Below, one piece after another: positions 5,750-7,157 of a DNA stretch of 7,157 bases (position 1 is its first letter; the number at the start of each line of letters is the position of its first letter). The DNA lies in NCBI GenBank assembly GCA_023265535.1, contig JAHFTI010000213.1:1-7157 (forward strand), in the 5' to 3' direction. Under the pieces are notes generated by a model. That model ran no database searches and was not told where the DNA came from. It worked only from the letters and a program-made list of their open reading frames with translations. The DNA is from Opitutaceae bacterium (GTDB lineage Bacteria; Verrucomicrobiota; Verrucomicrobiia; Opitutales; Opitutaceae). The translations under genes were made by a program, and so were the position numbers.

Positions 5750-6655
5750 TTAGCCCGCCGGGTGGATGCGGTCGCGGTAGGCGGTCGGGGACTCGCCCGC
5801 CACGCGGCGGAATACGCGATTGAACTGCGAGAGCGATTGGAAGCCCGCCTCAAAGGCGGCCTCGCTGATGCGCTTGTGCGGGTTCAGGAGCAGGTTCTTC
5901 ACCTTCTCGACGCGCACGCGCGCCAGGTAGTCCGTGAAGGTCATGCCCGTGGCCTTCTTGAACATCTTGCAGAAGTAGAAGGCGCTCATGTTCACTGCCT
6001 TGGCCACTTGCTCGAGCGAGAGATCCTCGTCCTGGTGCTCGTGGATGTAGGTGCGGGCGCGGCCGATCTGGGGCGACTCCGAGTGCTCCTCCTGGACGGC
6101 GAGCTGGTTGCTGAGGGCGGCCAGATGCTGGGCGAAGATGGAAAGCAGGCGGATGATCGACTCGTGCTGCTTGCCCGTGAGCACGCGCGACTGGAAGAAC
6201 TTTTCCTCGAGTTTCTTCAGGTCCACGTCGGCGCCGAACTTGAGGACCTGCTTGGCCGAGCGCTGGAAGACCTTGGCGTCGGGCTGGTGCAGCAGCACCT
6301 GGCCGGTGTGCAGGAAGGCGACCACGTTTTCGCCGACGCGGATGGGCACCGCACTGTCGCACAGGCCTGCAAAACACTTGAGGGAGGCCGGTTCGAGGCA
6401 GGCCTTGGCCTGGAGTTCAGACTGGGCTTGGAGGCAGGCGGAGCAGGTGTGGTTCGTGCCCGCCATCAGGGCGCAAAAGGGGTTCTGCTTGGGGTCGCCC
6501 GAGAAGGCCAGTCCCCAGCCCTCAAGCGGCTGCAGCGCCAGGGGGAGCCCCGTGGTTTCCCTGAAGGCCTGCTCGTAGTCCCGGTAGATCTGTGATGCCT
6601 GCAGTTGTTCTACGAACTTGCGGCTGCGTTTGGCTTCGGATTCCGGCGAGGACAT
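5750..6655 (-). CDS. PocR-domain AraC-family transcriptional regulator
   Basis: 301 residues. Residues about 20-180 match the PocR sensory domain, a PAS-like ligand-binding module first seen in the PocR regulator of propanediol use. Landmarks are GWGLAF, the Cys pattern C61, C71-x2-C74, C94 and C99, the KCFAGLCD stretch, and AVPIRVGENVVAFLHTGQVLL. Residues about 198-296 are the AraC DNA-binding domain with two helix-turn-helix units. The first is around LSLEQVAKAVNMSAFYFCKMFKKATG; the second and family signature is around ISEAAFEAGFQSLSQFNRVFRRVAGESPTAYR. The ATG at 6655 is the earliest possible ATG because an in-frame TGA lies 24 nt upstream; no clear Shine-Dalgarno precedes it. The gene is convergent with the oxidoreductase and divergent from the GNAT gene. 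It most likely activates neighbouring or distant carbohydrate genes in response to a small molecule, but target and ligand are unknown. Confidence 0.92.
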   Translation of the reverse strand: MSSPESEAKRSRKFVEQLQASQIYRDYEQAFRETTGLPLALQPLEGWGLAFSGDPKQNPFCALMAGTNHTCSACLQAQSELQAKACLEPASLKCFAGLCDSAVPIRVGENVVAFLHTGQVLLHQPDAKVFQRSAKQVLKFGADVDLKKLEEKFFQSRVLTGKQHESIIRLLSIFAQHLAALSNQLAVQEEHSESPQIGRARTYIHEHQDEDLSLEQVAKAVNMSAFYFCKMFKKATGMTFTDYLARVRVEKVKNLLLNPHKRISEAAFEAGFQSLSQFNRVFRRVAGESPTAYRDRIHPAG

Positions 6656-6668
6656 AGGGCGGCTTTTG

Positions 6669-6700
6669 TGAAATGCTCATCGATTTCATGCAACGATGAA
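6669..6700. promoter_or_regulatory. Cluster of TGAAA/TTTCA half-sites upstream of the regulator gene
   Basis: TGAAAT (6669-6674) and ATTTCA (6683-6688) form an inverted repeat with an 8-nt gap. The right arm is re-used in TTCAT (6685-6689) with ATGAA (6696-6700), gap 6 nt. A third dyad, TCATCG/CGATGA (6677-6682 and 6694-6699), overlaps. This sits 14-45 bp before the regulator's ATG, a usual place for autoregulation. Which protein binds is unknown. Confidence 0.35.
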
Positions 6701-6764
6701 CAAGATATGCGTACATCAGGGCCTAAGCATGGCCGAGGGAAAAGCCAAAAAAGTATTAGAAAGT

Positions 6765-6780
6765 AACAATTGTTGCGCAA
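6765..6780. promoter_or_regulatory. Overlapping palindromes in the divergent spacer
   Basis: AACAATTGTT (6765-6774) and TTGCGCAA (6773-6780) are both perfect palindromes and share two bases. They lie in an AT-rich patch (about 6740-6800) midway between the divergent regulator and GNAT genes, where promoters would be expected. The only promoter-like match for the GNAT gene is TGC-TACGCT (6810-6818), an extended -10 without a -35. The rest of the 200-bp spacer (6656-6855) shows nothing else I can name. Confidence 0.3.
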
Positions 6781-6855
6781 TCATGGCTTCTTATTGAGCC
6801 GCTAGGGGATGCTACGCTCTTGGCGCAAGCCCTTTGCAGGCTATCATGCGTGGCC

Positions 6856-7157
6856 ATGCTGGTGCTGCCTGCCGACTTCACACCTGCATCGTTGCCGCTC
6901 AAATTGGGCGACGGGCGCGGCTTTGCCTGCGTCCTTCGCAAGCTGAACCGGAACGATGACGCCGCGTTGCTGCGCTTTTTCCGCAGCCATACGCGGCAGA
7001 CGCTGTTGCAGCGTTATGGCACCGAGCAGGTGGAGATGAGCCCGGAGAAGGCCGCACGCCTGGTGGGCGTGGACCAGGATCATGATGCCGCGCTGGCCCT
7101 GTTTGAGGCGGACGAGCAGGGGGAGCACATCATCGCCGTTGGGCGCTACATCTGCGC
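6856..7157 (+). CDS. GNAT-like acetyltransferase, N-terminal part (3' end outside window)
   Basis: 100 complete codons run to the window edge without a stop. After a short N terminus, LRKLNRNDDAALLRFFRSHTRQTLLQRYG (28-55) matches the first strand and helices of a GNAT domain, and EHIIAVGRYIC (90-100) matches the beta4 strand that precedes the acetyl-CoA-binding loop, which is cut off. The LxxLxxxDxxxLxxFFxxHxxxTLxxRY pattern resembles the GNAT domains found alone or fused to acyl-CoA synthetases in protein or metabolite acetylation; the acceptor is unknown. ATG 6856 is preferred; in-frame GTG at 6850 and TTG at 6820 are possible alternatives, and there is no strong Shine-Dalgarno. The ATG at 6846 is in another frame and soon meets a stop. 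Divergent from the PocR-AraC gene, which might regulate it. Confidence 0.7.
   Translation, partial: MLVLPADFTPASLPLKLGDGRGFACVLRKLNRNDDAALLRFFRSHTRQTLLQRYGTEQVEMSPEKAARLVGVDQDHDAALALFEADEQGEHIIAVGRYIC

Noticed and set aside
5630..6595. Long plus-strand open frame of 321 residues opposite the regulator gene
   Set aside because: It is the antisense of a clear PocR-AraC gene. Its Leu/Val/Glu/Gly-rich composition is what complementary high-GC codons give, and it starts inside the oxidoreductase gene.
6820..6838. Sigma-54-like promoter TTGGCGCAAGCCCTTTGCA before the GNAT gene
   Set aside because: The GG and GC elements are separated by 12 bases instead of the required 10, so the spacing does not fit.

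Overview
The window is GC-rich DNA (about 65% G+C by eye) from a Gram-negative-type bacterium. The best guess is the Verrucomicrobiota, probably an Opitutaceae-like lineage. Two things point there: the large secreted enzyme ends in a tandem C-terminal module (LVNLS...LLRAAGP...GAFP...VEVYEVP) that I know from many secreted Opitutaceae proteins, and a PocR-domain AraC regulator sits next to carbohydrate genes. Most starts also lack a clear Shine-Dalgarno sequence. This is recognition from memory, not a database result.

Layout. Bases 1-759 hold the 3' end of a plus-strand gene, probably the C-terminal part of a glycoside hydrolase or related carbohydrate protein. After a short gap with a weak hairpin and nested palindromes comes a 1025-residue secreted modular glycoside hydrolase (873-3950, plus). 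It has a signal peptide, a clan-A-like catalytic barrel, a beta-sandwich, an Fn3 domain, a CBM-like domain, an Ig-like domain and two copies of the C-terminal module. Its 3' end overlaps by 16 bp the 3' end of a minus-strand ferrochelatase gene, hemH (4981-3935). Divergent from hemH across 103 bp is a flavodoxin-fold NAD(P)H:quinone-type oxidoreductase (5085-5681, plus). That gene meets, tail to tail, a minus-strand PocR-AraC regulator (6655-5750); the 68 bp between them contains a perfect G-quadruplex motif. A 200-bp, comparatively AT-rich divergent spacer full of small inverted repeats leads to a GNAT-like acetyltransferase gene (6856 onward), which is cut by the window end.

How the genes fit together. 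The two leftmost genes look like polysaccharide or glycan degradation, and the PocR-AraC protein is a plausible but unproven local regulator. hemH makes haem; the quinone oxidoreductase is a general redox enzyme that shares only a divergent promoter region with it. I see no operon or defence, phage or transposon system, no tRNA or rRNA and no CRISPR. The region reads as ordinary chromosome. The most notable details are the cysteine-rich internal segment of the ferrochelatase (a predicted [2Fe-2S] site), the G-quadruplex motif, and the multi-module hydrolase whose family is unclear.
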